Below are positions 1 to 12,499 of a DNA stretch of 64,000 bases, one piece after another. The notes below the pieces were generated by a model. It ran no database searches and was not told where the DNA came from. It saw nothing but the letters and a program-made list of their open reading frames with translations. Both the position numbers and the translations under genes were made by a program. Position 1 is the first letter of the stretch. Every line of letters starts with the position of its first letter. The DNA is from Cymbidium sinense (taxonomy: Eukaryota > Streptophyta > Magnoliopsida > Asparagales > Orchidaceae): the NCBI GenBank assembly GCA_021442155.1, contig CM038216.1, positions 159,821,983-159,885,982 on the forward strand, given 5' to 3'.

Positions 1-729
1 AATGAGTCAGAGTATTTCTGATTATTTAAATAGTAAAACAAGTTTGTTTGAGTGTTTATTTTTAAAATTATGGAATCAAGCTGGCAAGTTTTATTTCCTT
101 TAATTTTTATTATATATAAATATTTTGATGGTCAAGTATTAAAATAAATTTTAATAATAAGTATTTTTATTTTATATATTAAAAAATTAAATCAAATGAA
201 AGCGTTTAAATATATGATTTAAGTACGTTCAATTTTCCATGCTCTGACAGCAGAACAACCAAATTGTTATCAACATGGCAATTAATATATGTGAAATAGA
301 ATTAATATATGTGAAATAGACAACTTCCCCGTAAACATTTCAAATGAAAATTATTTAAGATATTTTGTTTTTAGTGATAAATAATATTTCTATTTATTAT
401 AATATCAGTATAGATGAGTTAAATTGAGCTTGAGCTTTAAGCATATCAAGCTTAGCCCGTTTATTAAGTGGCTGGCTTGAAGAGCTCAAATAAAGGGCTC
501 AAACTCGACTCGACGAAAAAATTTAAAGCTCGAGCTCAGATCATGTGCTTGAGCTGATCTTGATTATTCGAGCTTGTTATAACAAAATCTGACCACATAA
601 CACAATGAAATAATAATACCATCCTTCAAAGCGAAGAACATAACCACTAAATAAAACCAATCCACAAAATCAAGATTTTAACAAAAATAAAAGTCATGAT
701 TAATGATGCCTTAATTACATGGGGAGGGA

Positions 730-733
<4 letters not shown>

Positions 734-780
<47 letters not shown>
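734..780. repeat. (GA)n microsatellite
   Basis: This is an uninterrupted GA dinucleotide run of about 47 bp. The homologous inverted copy carries a (TC)n run of similar length at 56024-56072, so the microsatellite predates the duplication of family A. Confidence 0.95.
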
Positions 781-784
<4 letters not shown>

Positions 785-794
785 ATCTTGGATA

Positions 795-960
795 GGGGTG
801 TGCATTCGGTCAGTTTGGTTGGTTCTGTTGACATTTTCATCAAACTAAACAAACCAAACCAAGGATTCCCAATAACTGAATCGTCCAATTAGTGTGAAAA
901 AAATCAAATTAATCGATTCAATACAATCAAATTATACATAAGCAAATTAATTTCCAATAG
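795..960. mobile_element. MITE-like insertion within family A
   Basis: The segment starts with taggggtgtgcattcggt and is rich in ggtttggtt-type words, an end sequence familiar from small nonautonomous hAT-type plant elements. The inverted homologue is at about 55850-56015 and ends in gcacaccccta. A related but longer and AT-expanded copy lies at 51225-51795. I could not find a clean matching terminal inverted repeat or target duplication at the other end, so the element class is tentative. Confidence 0.35.
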
Positions 961-1275
961 CAAACAAATAAAGGTCACAACTCACAAGTAAGGTCCGGAG
1001 AAGTTTATTAACTAAATATATACATATTTTAAAGGATATATTCTCATATAAGCAGTGCAATTTAAGCTGCACATAATATGAACAAAATCTACCAACAAAA
1101 ATGAAAGAGAAAAATAAAATTACAAGAGTTCATCATGATTCATATTTTTGACCACATTTAAGTGAATAAATTTAAGTAAACTGTAAAAATATCATGTATG
1201 TAGATGTAGTTGCAATCCATTATCATAGCATCATTGTTTGTTGAATGCATTCTTTGCATTTCACCTTCAAACTTG

Positions 1276-1278
<3 letters not shown>

Positions 1279-1342
<64 letters not shown>

Positions 1343-1350
1343 ATGTGTGT
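1279..1350. repeat. Compound (AT)n(GT)n microsatellite
   Basis: An AT run of about 45 bp is followed by alternating GT. The homologous place in the right copy (near 55530) has only a few AT units. The partial copy near 58340-58385 has an intermediate, interrupted form. Confidence 0.9.
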
Positions 1351-3462
1351 AAAAGCTCGCTTATAAAAATATAAACTTGTTAACAAAATTCAAATGTAAT
1401 ATCTAGAAAATATGATCACCATGTATATGTATGGGGTAACAATAAATTTAAAAAGTCCCTAGCTTTGAGACTCTGAGAGGACAATAACACCAAAAATAAG
1501 TAACTAACCATATTTATACATTAATCATTAAATCAATTGCTATCAATTCCCTTAAGGAGATTTAGAATATAAGCATTTAATGGAGACTAGAGAGAAACCT
1601 ATTAGTTAGAATAAAAAACTAATAGTGCTAAAAAAATAAAACAACCATCGATTTAGAAACCCACCCCCACTCGTAGGCCATAGCCTAACAGTCAGGCAAA
1701 GTGACAAAGGTGTAGAAAAAATAGAATTTCACCAGTTAAGTCATAAATTAATTTCCAACACCAAACTAGTAAAGATCACAACTCACAAGTAATAGCAAAA
1801 CATATAAATGGCTCGATCTAATTGGCAACAAAACATAATATTTTGGCCAATACCACACTCTCTAAAGTTCAAAAGGCTGCATCTAAATGACAACAAAGCA
1901 TGTAAATTTTAGCCAATACCTCACTCCCTAAAGTCCAAGTAATAGTAAGTGACCAACTAAAAATAAATTAAACAATAAGAAATATAACATCACCTTACCC
2001 ATATAAAAGTTTCTACAAGTTCACCAACATAAAATTAAGCAAACAATTAATAGTTCACTATTCACCAAACCTTCGTAATAATTCAATAAAATAAAATCTC
2101 CAAGAGTTTCATATTGTAAATTTTTTCAAGCAACATGATAAGGCAAGCGACGAAGTTTTTATTTCACCTGTAAATTTTGCTAAATTTGTAAATAAATGAG
2201 TAAATAATTAGTTTAATTAAAAAGATTAGAAAAAATAAATAATTATGAAATCAAGAAGTACCTTCATCAAATTTATTAATATCATTAATATTTTCTTTCA
2301 AATTTACTAGATTAACTGTCCATTTTGCATACATTCAATTCTAAACACATATTATAGCTTGTGCAATTATTAGAGATAACGAACTTCTAAATGCATCAAG
2401 AATGCAATCACTTGTGTTAAAAATTAACTTTGAGGCAACAGTGGAAATCAAAACTGCCAAAATATCATGAGCCATGTGATCGCTAAAAAAAACACCTTTG
2501 AAGATGCTCTCAGCCATCTTTATTTAGATGGGTAGAAGTATATTTTTTTCAAGAGACAGATTGATATATATTCAACTAGATTTCTCCTAACATTACATTA
2601 GGATTTATTTATATATGGGTTCTACTTCCTATAGATGCAAGCCTCCATAGTTAATTACTCCTCTTACCATAATAAGAGAGCACTCTCGATTAAGGTTGAA
2701 AATAATCATATCTTCCTGATATGAGCTAGCATTTAGTGGAATGCATAATATGACATAAATGACTGTCATTTAACTTAAAGTGTATATTAGAGGGGATGTT
2801 GATATGTCTGATCAAGATCCCATGGTTTTGTCATCCTGGGCTGTCGTGGTTCTTAGTCTACTTAGTCAAGGGAAATAGTTCCTAACCAAAGTATCCTTGT
2901 CAACAGTCATGAGTTGTGTCATCCAAGGTGTTCTTGTAGACCTAGGGTGATATTTGCCTAATGTGATAAACTTAAGTCAACCTTAGCTAATAGAAGACTT
3001 TTTTCCTATAAAATTTCATAATTCATGGCTAAAGGAGGAAAACCATTAGGAAACATAATGATTATTACAATGATAGAAATATAATGGAGTTATATAGAAG
3101 CCAAACTACCCGATCAAATGGTTTTGTTCATATCTATATTACATGTCATGTTATTTGATGACAAAACCACGCATACAGATGACACATGCCACGTCTTTAC
3201 TGACATGAGATTATTTGAGTATGAACATAGATATATTTAATTTAAAGTTAGCTATTTATGAGCAAATATTTTCTTAGCTTGTCATCCTTGATAAATAATG
3301 ATGGATGAGTGGATAAATGATTGTTTTAATTTATCTTAAATGATGAACTTCATTGATTTTTGAACATATCTCTTCCGAATGAATTTACAGTCAATATGGC
3401 TACTATCAAGGAATGGTTAGGTTTTGTTAACGTGGACTATACATATGACCCAATCAGGAAAC

Positions 3463-3656
3463 TGCACAGCATCCTCAAACATTTAATTTAGAATATTTTT
3501 TATACATGTGTCGAGGTATATGCGGGTAATTCAGATCCATTTTTATTAAGTGCCATGACATTGAAAATATTTTTATTAGGGTAGCATCTTGGTGCTTGAT
3601 AGCTCCATATAACTGTCAAATTGGTGCCTTAGCGTTGAGTGCTTAGTATTGTAGCA
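3463..3656 (+). repeat. Family X repeat, first part of the left copy
   Basis: This is the first 194 bp of an X repeat whose remainder is at 10656-13844. The two parts are separated by the insertion of family B. In the other X copies (44113-44309 and 53215-53410) the equivalent sequence runs on without interruption. X appears to begin with TG (tgcacagcatcc here), next to family A sequence. Confidence 0.75.
3652..3656. repeat. Target-site duplication (left) of family B
   Basis: The sequence tagca directly precedes the TG start of B at 3657. The same five bases directly follow its CA end at 10656-10660. The uninterrupted X copies near 44120 and 53224 have a single tagca at the matching point when read in the same orientation. 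Confidence 0.85.
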
Positions 3657-3949
3657 TGTTGACCTCACTTTTGGAGTGATGACTCATCCTTCCTGTCTTA
3701 GACTTAGGAACCTTTTAGGCACTTGGATTTCCTTAGTCATAGGACACTTCTAGTGACTAAGGGAACACTAAACCCAAGCTTAGAGCCTTAGGAAGCCATA
3801 CCCTAAGCTTAGGTTATCCCCTAAGACAAATAGGTCTTACCTATCTTATGGCCTAAACCAAGACTCATGCTTTCCCACTCATCCAAAACCAACCTCAAGC
3901 CAACATAACTAACCTCAATTGAATTTTGTATCCTATCCAAGCTCCAAAC

Positions 3950-5250
3950 CAAATTAACTTAGCCCCAAACCTAAGTTAATTCTACCATAATCCTATGAAT
4001 CCAACCCAAAACCCATTCAAGCAAGCCTGGCCCAAATTGATTTTCACAAAAAAACACTCCAACCATTCAATAGACCATTTCAAACTCTTCCTAAACTTGT
4101 AATCAAACCAATTGAACCAAATGAATCCAATCAACTCAAGTTAACCCATTCGACCCGAAAGGTCCAAATGAGCCAAAATCCAATCAAACCCAAATCAATT
4201 GCAATCAAGGGCATCAATCAACTATAAATCTATTATTGAACCCTTCTCAACATCTAACTCAATACAATTCAACTCAATCAACCCAATTGGTCCACTTGAC
4301 CAAAAGTGGCCTAAATGACCAAATTGATTCAAACTTCAATTCAACCCAAATTGGATAGAATCAATCCATTTAATCTCCTCTACAATGATTGTTGATCATC
4401 CTTGATTTTCTAATTGTAATCAATTGGGTCAAACCAAACCAATTTGATCACTTGGTCCAAGTTGACCTAATTAATCCATATGGATCAAAATGAACTAAAT
4501 ATCATTCTAACTCCAATCAATTGCAATCAATGACTCTCATCAATCATAAATTGAGTATTGAACATGACTCAACCACCAATTGAACCAAACCAAACTAATT
4601 TGGTCACTTGACCCAAGTTGACCCAATTTGACCTAAAGGGCCAAATTGAGTCAAATCAAATCCTAAACCAAAATTATTAAAACAAATGCCTCTAATCAAT
4701 CATAAATTGATTATTAAACATGATCCAACCTTCTATTAAACCAAATTGGGTCAACCTAACCCAATTGACCCCATTAGCTCAAATTGACCTAAAGGGTCCA
4801 ATTGAACCAAATCATTTCCAAATTCAAATTGATTCAAACCAACACATACAATCATTATAAAATGATCAATTGAACCTTAACCAACCCTCCACCCAAGCCA
4901 ATCTAGCCAATTTGACCAAATTGATCAACTTAGCCTAGCTGACCCAAATGAACTCACATGAATCAAATCCAAATCCATCTCAAATTAAACCAAACCAATG
5001 GAACCAATACATTCCAAATGACTAACTGAACTTACCTAAGCTACCAATTTGACCCAATTTGACCAATTGGTTAACCTAACCCAATTGAACCACATTTGAT
5101 GCATATGGGTCAAATTGAGCCAAACCATATCAAACCAAGTCCAAACCTAAGCAAACTTAGCATAAATCATCTTTGGATCACCATGGGCCAGCCCAAGTTG
5201 GCCAACCCATGGTGAACCTAGTTTGGGTCAAAACCCTTGAACTAAGCCAC
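3950..5250. promoter_or_regulatory. TTGACC-rich (W-box-like) degenerate array in B
   Basis: The tract is made of variations on caaattgacccaa, giving about a dozen TTGACC words, the core recognised by plant WRKY factors. The homologous tracts at 31100-32100 and 49560-50350 are built the same way. Whether any WRKY protein uses these sites is inference; the tract may only be a degenerate simple repeat. Confidence 0.35.
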
Positions 5251-5571
5251 CCAAATAGGACAAAATTCCCATTTATATGGGTTCACCCACTCCCCGAGCC
5301 TTAGCAGCCACCTTTAGCCCTTCTTGGAAACTAGGACCACTGACCCAACCTGACCCAAGGCTATTGGGTTTAGCCTTTGGCCATGAGAGGGTGAATTCAC
5401 CAATGGCTCTCCATTGGTTCACTTGGAGGAGGAGGTATACCCCATGCCAGGCCATGCCATTGCCTCAGCCTCTCTAGCACCTCCACCTCAGTAGTCCACT
5501 GCCACTTCCGGTGACTTACCCCAGTCGGACAACTACCAGAGCCTGAGCCAATCTTAGCCCTTAGATCACAT

Positions 5572-5595
5572 GGGGAGGAGAATATACTCCTCCCC
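5572..5595. promoter_or_regulatory. Perfect 9-bp inverted repeat around an AT core
   Basis: Nine bases (ggggaggag) are followed by aatata and their exact reverse complement. Similar structures occupy matching positions in the other B copies (about 30678-30696 and 49165-49186), where gaggag or gagggg flanks a tata core. It could be a promoter element or a transcript hairpin. Confidence 0.4.
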
Positions 5596-7736
5596 ATCCA
5601 TTCAAACTTCACATAGAGCTCGAATCTTTAGTGCTCTCCATCGCCAACGAGACCAACTACCGTTCAAAATTTAGAGCCCCGTCTTCAAACCTCAGCAAAA
5701 CTCCACCAATTTCAACTTTACTCTTCCTACAGCTTCCCCTCACTCTAGTGAAGCAAAATGAATCGATCCTCAATCGATTTGATCACTGGAAGGTTCTCCA
5801 AGACCAACTCTGATGAGTTTCACGGCAATGCTTGGTCCATAGAGCAATCGATGGGGAGGTAGCTCGAGTTCTTCTCAACAGGGCTTCACCTCTTAAAGAT
5901 GAAGCTATCTCAGTTGACGGACTGCTAGTCTTTAACTCTGGCGAGGTAAAACTTTGATAAAACATAAAATTTTCTCTATGAAGAAAATTATGATTGCAAT
6001 CAATTTTCATCATAGGATCTCCTTAGATCTCCTCTTTGCATGTTTTGGAGTTGATCATGTCATCCTACGAGCTTTAGTGAGCTCAGATCAAGTGGTAGAA
6101 GGTGGACGGTGTCCATTTTTTGATGCTCAGGGGACAACAAATCATTGCCCATTCATTCCCTGTGATTAGAATGGATGGTCGTGATTTAATCCATTATAAA
6201 TCACATGATTAATCTCCACTACCCTATCCAAGACGGATGAACATCACCATTGACTCAAGACTGGACATTTTAAATAACCTATCCTATGATGCCACATGGA
6301 AAGCCCTGCCAAATCACATTTCATGTGGCACCGATGGTTTATGAGGTTAATTAAGTATTAAAATGTAATTAAATAGTCAAAACTTTGAAAATTTATAACT
6401 AATTGTAAAAAAATCCAAAAATTATAAATAAACCTATTTTAGAAAGTGTAAATAGAGGAAAATTTAATAAAAATAAATTCCTTAATGTTTGGTTAATGAA
6501 CAATGCTTAATTAAAGTTTAAATTTTAGAATAATTACCCTAATTATGGATTAATTACTTGGTTAATTGATCTCAAATTTGATAGGTTTTTTCTTTAAGAT
6601 GTCCTTTACCTCCCATATTTTTCTTAGGATTTATTGGCCATGCAATTTGGAGAAATTAAAATTGCAATCATAATTACCATTTTTAATCAATTTAATAATT
6701 ATTAAAAATGTTAAACAATAAAATTTAAATAATTAGTGGTGATTGATCACTGTTAATAGTGGGAATGATGAGGGAAAATAATTAGGGCCTTCTTCCTAGT
6801 TATTTTCTTAAATATATTTCCTTATGAGGGTTAATTAAATCATAAAATAATTAGTGATTAATTAATGAAACTTAATGATAAAATGAAATTAAATAAAAAT
6901 GATGATTGATTTAGATATTTTAAATTCAATTCATGGGTTTCTCTTTATGTGCTTGATAGCATAAAGATCATTAAGAAAATTATGGTAATGGGTGTGGGAA
7001 AACCATAAGAGTACTTAGTTTAGATTCTTCCTTAATTTGATTAACTCTTAAGAATGAGCTTATTTGCATTAGGTCTTTTTAGGTTCATTGCAAATTTTAA
7101 TTTCTCATTGGCATATCATTATAGGCTCATGATTAAGTAGTTAATTAAATTAAAGAGGCTTAGGGAAGGGTAATTAAATTGATTTCTTAATGACTTGAAC
7201 TTAATTAGTCCATAAATTCATTTAACTGATCTTTTTTAAACATAATAAGCCACTAATGTGGGATGGGGCATAACATCAAGTGGCTTTCTCCTATGTAAGT
7301 TTAATAATTCAAACTTCAAAATCAAATTCCATAAGAAATTTTGGTTAGTCTTAAAAGAATTTTGTTTAACTTGATTGTCCTTAGAAATTAATATGATTGA
7401 ATGTATCATGCGGCAATGTTTAATTATTCCTTTGTCAATCATTATAAATTTATATATCATTTGTATCATGTATTCATACTTTCAAATAAAAGAATCAAAT
7501 GAATATGGTTATATATGTATAAGTTGCATCTGTTGAATTAAACTTATTATATGGCATAGCTATTTTCACTACTAAATCTCAAATTACTTTCAAAAATTAT
7601 AAACTAATGATAAAAATTTAAATTGATGTTGGTTATAAATATGCAATGAAGTTTACATTCACTTATATCTTAAGTATGTTAAAGTGTTGCTTTATTTCCA
7701 TGGTTTGTGTATATGTTTACATGTGTTTGAATGTTA

Positions 7737-8080
7737 GTAAATATATAGTTTGAACATCCCAAGAATGTGAGGCTTTAAGTAATCCCAAGGAGGTCTTAGA
7801 TCACCTCACTTCCCTAGTTTAACAATGGAACGTACTTATTTGATTTCATTCATTTGTGTACATGTGTTAGAATTTGGATAGAGCTTTACTTTACATGAGT
7901 AAATAATTTTGCTAATATACAATCTTTGTCATGATTTTCACTCTTATATTTATGTATATGTTTATGTGTATTGAAGTTAGCAAGTATATAGCCTAGACAT
8001 CCCGGGAATATCAGGCTTTAAGTAGCCTTATGGAGATCTTAGATTACCTCACTTCCTTGGTTTAACAATGACGTGTATTT
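7737..8080. repeat. Two-copy tandem repeat (about 243-bp period) in B
   Basis: Two diverged copies, beginning near 7737 and 7980, share the order atatag...gacatccc...aggctttaagta...ttagatcacctcacttccc...tttaacaatg. The inverted B copy at 27790-28470 has three copies of the same unit. Confidence 0.75.
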
Positions 8081-10655
8081 GCTTAATCCTTGATAGATAC
8101 ATATATATGTTTAACCAACGATTGAAATCCCTATTTTCTACCAAAAATACATGCATTAACAATCATTTGAGTGTGCCAAAAATATACATATGTACATTAC
8201 ATGTGTAGGTATATTAAATTCAATATCATATGCATAATATTAGTGATGAAAAGGAATGATATAACATTATCCATGTGATAGTAATTCAATCTCCTTAATC
8301 TTAAGATGCCTTTCATGTTAAATAAGATTCTTTAAGATTAAGCCAAACCTAGGATTAATAAAATGTTTAATAAATCATTCACTAAAAGATGTCAAAATCA
8401 TAACAACAAGCACTTTAGAAAATAACTTAGGGTAGGGATGAAAAGGGTCAAACTTCTTGTCTCTCTTTGCAATAATTAGATGATAAGTAAATATTAAGTG
8501 AAACAAAAGAGAAATATAAGTGAAAATCCATTAATCATTTTAATGACTTAAAGTGAAACCTCCCCTCATGTGTAATTTGAATATTCCCAAACCCTTAGAT
8601 AATAATAAATCTAAAGCCTAGCTAAGACATACCACACCAAACCTTAGCACACACATTAGAATACTAAGCCACCACTTCTAGCTCTAAGTTAGGATGGTAT
8701 ATATTATGATGCAATATTTTATTTTGTGATGTAATATTTTTGATTGGATGTTAGGATTACTTATGTGTACACTGGATGTAACGCAACTATTAGCCTAATG
8801 ATGTTTTCTATAGGGGATTATGCTAAATGGGTCGCTCAAATAATAAATATCCATATTAAGATAGGTGGGCTTGGTTACCCATGTGTAGGGTGTTAAGACT
8901 AAATTTATAGAATATGATTTTGTATGTTTGTTTAGCTAATATCTATTTTGCAAGTGTAATTAGATTTTATTTTTCATAAATATATAATTTTGTAATAAGA
9001 ATTAGGCTTAATGCTATGGGGTTTATGATGAGTAGTGGCTAGAAGGCAAAGACTTGGGAGGCCCTGTGAAGCCTGGAGCAAAACTAAATCAAAAGAAAGA
9101 AAGAAAGATGAAGAATGAATACCCCCATAACATTTACTTTCATTGTGATAGTAATTTTCTTTTGTAATTCGGGTGTATAAGGGTAGAGCTTTCTTCTTTG
9201 TTTTTTTTGGGTGTACTTGGTACCCATTTTTTATTCTTTCACAAAATTTATGAATGTGTTATGTTTAAATTTTGCAATAGAAATGGCATATTTTTTTCAT
9301 AGGTTTTTTAAATCTTAATGATTGAATGTGTGAGATGGATGCGGTAGGCTCTTTAGGATAAAATTAAATTTTTTATCCTCACTAATAATTCATAATTAAA
9401 TTCTAAACTAACTCATAACCTCACTTTAAAGCCTAAGTTTATAATCAAGATAATTAAAACATTTAACAACCCTTTAGCTGAATGATGTATGTTCTATCAA
9501 CCATACATATCATCTTGTCTTGCTTTTGAATAGGAAGGGTCTCCATTCTTGCACAATAGGGGAATGCTTGACCTTTGAGGGCATCCCTTGTAGTGGAGAA
9601 CATCTCCTCCAGCTAATTTAGCCCATAATCTAATTTCATCATGCATTTAGGCATAATTATCCCAAGCCTTTGTCCAAATAAATGTGTCAAAATGGTATAA
9701 AAATTGTAAATTTTGTATTAGTCTAAGTCATGATTTCATGCCAATTACGATCTAGTCTTTTAGGGAGTGAGTCTAAAACTCTAATATCTTTCCTAATCAA
9801 ATAACAGCTTAACTATCTTGCATTTACATAAGACCAGCCTACATTAAAGCGCATGAGGTGTTAGCTGACGGACACTCTAAGTGGTTGTAGTCTAGAAGAG
9901 TCGGGATGGGTTTATCCTCTCTTGTGGAGATAAACTACTATGCCCCATTTTTTGATTAGCCTTAACTAATGCTTTTAGGTTATGCTAAACATCCTAGATT
10001 TAAATTCTGAGGCTATTTATTTTCTTCGGGCTATAAGTATAAGTCTTCACCTCTTAAGAATTTCTTCAATGTTGTGTTGATGGATTATAAGCCCTAGAAT
10101 TCAAATAAAATTTCAACTCAAATAAAAAAAACCCTCTCTTTCAAATATATAAAACCTCACTATAGGGTAGATTGGAGCGTTTACTAGGCTTCAGAGTATC
10201 ATGAGTGCTTCCTACTTATCTTCTATTATAATATGTAAATAAGTCTTCAAAATTAAACTTTCCTTTTTGATTTCCAAGAATACCAAATCCTTTAATAGTT
10301 TAGCCTTAAAATCTTTGGATATATTAATTGACTACTTTAATCGAGAGTTTTCTTAGAAAATTCCTATTTCCTAGGATGTAATTAACTATAGAAGCTTGCT
10401 TTCATAAAGAACTAAAGAACCTGTCATAAAATAAATCATACTTTTCTTTTTCATGTAAAGTAAGGGAAAGATCTCTAGTACATTTGAATACTCATATGCC
10501 TTAGGAGTCCTTATTAGGTGATTAGGTCCATTGTAGGGTGATTCTTCCATCTTTCGAGATGATACATCATACCTTAATGTCATACCCAATCACTTCAATA
10601 AGCACTCCCTAAGATCTGCATGGTGTCTAAAATGACTCCAAATTAAAATAGCACA

Positions 10656-10660
10656 TAGCA
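10656..10660. repeat. Target-site duplication (right) of family B
   Basis: The sequence tagca directly follows the CA end of B and matches 3652-3656. Confidence 0.85.
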
Positions 10661-11205
10661 TTCTAGAGCATGTATGTTGGTCTATTAAAAAGGTAAAGGA
10701 TCCACACTTTGGCACTATGAATATAGCATTGCAGCACTTAATATTGGACTTATTTAGCTTAGGTTATTCATGTTGACCAGTTGACTAGCACCTTGGTATT
10801 AACTCTAAGGTGTCACGATGCTAGTTAGAAGTCAGTTTGGAAAAGCTAGTAGACGGACATACGCTTTAAATGGGAACAACAAACTTTTTGACTAGTGTTG
10901 TGGTGCTATATCAATGTCTGACACATTTTTGGGTATGAAATTAATAATAATGAATGCTCTGAACACCATTTTAGCTGATTTGACCAGATGACCAATGTTG
11001 AGGCACTATATGTGAACGTTGTAGCATTATGTTATTATTTCAGAACTAGAGGTTAGCACTTCGGTGTTGACATTGTAGCACTGTGACGCTAGTCCAAGTT
11101 TATAAATAAAACTCTATGGTTGCTCATTTTTTCATTATATGCATGTTTTATTTCTTAGAGCTCTCTCTCATTCCCTCAATTTTTTCCCCTATTAAGAAAG
11201 TAATT

Positions 11206-12310
11206 ATGTCGCTCAAGAAGCTCATTAGCAAGAGAAGGGTGACTTCAAGTGAGTCTAATAGATTTGTTAGCATAGAAGTAGGAGAGGTATTTGAACGCTC
11301 TCGCCCACAAGCATTTCATCCCAAAAAGAAGCTTCTACAATCCAGGTGAGAGAGTAAAAGGGTTGGTCAATGAATGCAGCTTGGCTAAGCTGGCTAATGA
11401 AAGTCACTCTTGCGTCGTCCCTGTGGTGTGAGAGTTCTTCACCAACACAAAAGGGCACCATAACAATAAAATTATCATTCAAGAAAAACTGATAAGTTTT
11501 TATAGCATTGTCATAAATACATATTACGAATTGCCAAATGTGGTTTGTGATTAATATCTTTCCTATTTTAACAAGCACCAAGATTTTGTTGAAATTCTTG
11601 ATTTTCTCACTGGTAGAAATGCCAACATCTAGTGGAAATGATCAAAGGAAAGTTTTATTAACTTTTCTACCACCGGTCTAGTGGTAGAGTCAAAAGCTTG
11701 GCATTATTTCATTTATGTCAAGGTGATGCCTACTAGTAATATCAGTGAGGTAATCAAGGATAGAGATGTTTTGAATTTTGCAATTCAAAAGGGTTTTATA
11801 ATTGATATATGAAAGATTATTTATAATTCTATTTGTAACATACTTAGGGGTAGTACTATAGTAGGGTATGGTCATCCTTTTCTTATCTATGGTTTATGCA
11901 CTACAACAGGTGTGTTAGGGGAGCTCGATGAAGAAGTTCTTATTCAAAAAAGCTCCTCTAATGAAAAGGCTTATTGAGGGGTTTGGCTTGAGGTATGATG
12001 TTGGGAAGAGCTCGTGTTCCCCATGACCTAGACCTCAATCTTTTAAAATCTTAAACGAGCACGTCTCATAATTAAGAAGAGAGGTAGGTGATAGTAGCCA
12101 CATTCAACAAACTTTAGAAAAGAAATTTGATTATCATATGGATCAAAAATAAGAGCAGTTTTCTTATATGACCCAGTTCAATACGGCACTAGTCTACATG
12201 TTCCAAAATTGTGATCTTGGGGATCCAGGTCAGGTTTCTTTTCATGCGGCCCCTTAATATCCTCCTTATGTAGCTACTTCACTAGAACTAGAAATAGAGG
12301 GATGAAGATG
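11206..12310 (+). pseudogene. Decayed 'putative plant transposon protein' ORF (PF20167-like), X left copy
   Basis: The frame starts at an ATG giving MSLKKLISKRRVTSSESNRF, a basic and serine-rich start followed by FVS. Out-of-frame pieces downstream resemble LVNECSLAKLA, then VVREFFTN, then SFYSIVINTYYELPN. This order is typical of the plant transposon-associated domain (GW..L...VVREFYAN...V.F....IN..Y.L). A charged C-terminal part follows and ends near ELEIEG. The frame is broken by several shifts and stops. The homologous minus-strand copies at 42490-43588 and 45845-46739 have the same start and motif order, so the coding origin is well supported. The molecular function of the domain is not known to me; it is usually seen in plant retroelement-derived proteins. 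Confidence 0.65.
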
Positions 12311-12499
12311 ATTATGACTACTACTTTTCTCTTTTTTTTTCTTCTATTTTATATTTTCTCTTTTTTATTTATTATTTATTTTCATTATAATAATAGTTTT
12401 TATAATAAAGATTTTTTTATTGAATAAAGATTTATTTTTCTTCATTTTTACTCTTTTTGTGTTTGTCACTGTGTAATACTCTAGGATTTTAAATTTGTT

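Larger units (their letters stand above)
1..3462 (+). repeat. Family A repeat, left copy (inverted relative to 53411-56815)
   Basis: This segment is noncoding and AT-rich. It is matched, in reverse complement and collinearly, by 53411-56815. The first bases of the window pair with about 56815, the GA microsatellite at 734-780 pairs with the TC run at 56024-56072, and the stretch at 2800-3000 pairs with about 53900-54060. Because the match begins at base 1, the repeat probably continues to the left of the window. Partial copies lie at 50746-51990 and 57520-58480. A short internal duplication is visible: the stretch at about 945-985 recurs at about 1745-1790. No coding frame was recognised and the family is unnamed here. 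Confidence 0.8.
3657..10655 (+). mobile_element. Family B: about 7.0-kb TG...CA insertion, probable giant solo LTR
   Basis: The element starts tgttgacctcac and ends agcaca. It is bordered by the 5-bp duplication tagca and has no recognisable coding frame, no internal LTR pair and no terminal inverted repeat. These are the traits of a solo LTR, though 7 kb is very long for one. In order it holds a CCTAAG-rich start, a degenerate TTGACC/CCAATTT-rich tract (about 3950-5250), a GC-richer block (about 5270-5640) with TATA-centred palindromes, and then AT-rich sequence with a two-copy tandem repeat (7737-8080). Inverted homologues lie at 25187-33118 and 46945-50745, and a fragment lies at about 58485-59150. 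Short open frames in the GC-richer block are not conserved between copies and are not called as genes. Confidence 0.75.

Noticed and set aside
2790..3250. Possible LTR of another element within family A (tgttgatatgtctgatcaag)
   Set aside because: It starts with TG and is conserved in the right A copy, but no partner LTR, target duplication or end could be found.
3780..3840. CCTAAG/CCCTAA words suggesting interstitial telomere repeat
   Set aside because: They are not in tandem seven-base register; just a CCTAAG-rich stretch at the start of B.
5277..5477. Open frame in the GC-richer block of family B
   Set aside because: The block is conserved as DNA in the B copies but the frame is not kept at 30500-31000 or 48800-49400, and no domain is visible. 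It is treated as noncoding element sequence.
11267..11581. Minus-strand frame opposite the X ORF
   Set aside because: A shadow of the plus-strand PF20167-like ORF. The motifs and the cross-copy conservation are on the other strand (the same applies to 43296-43511).
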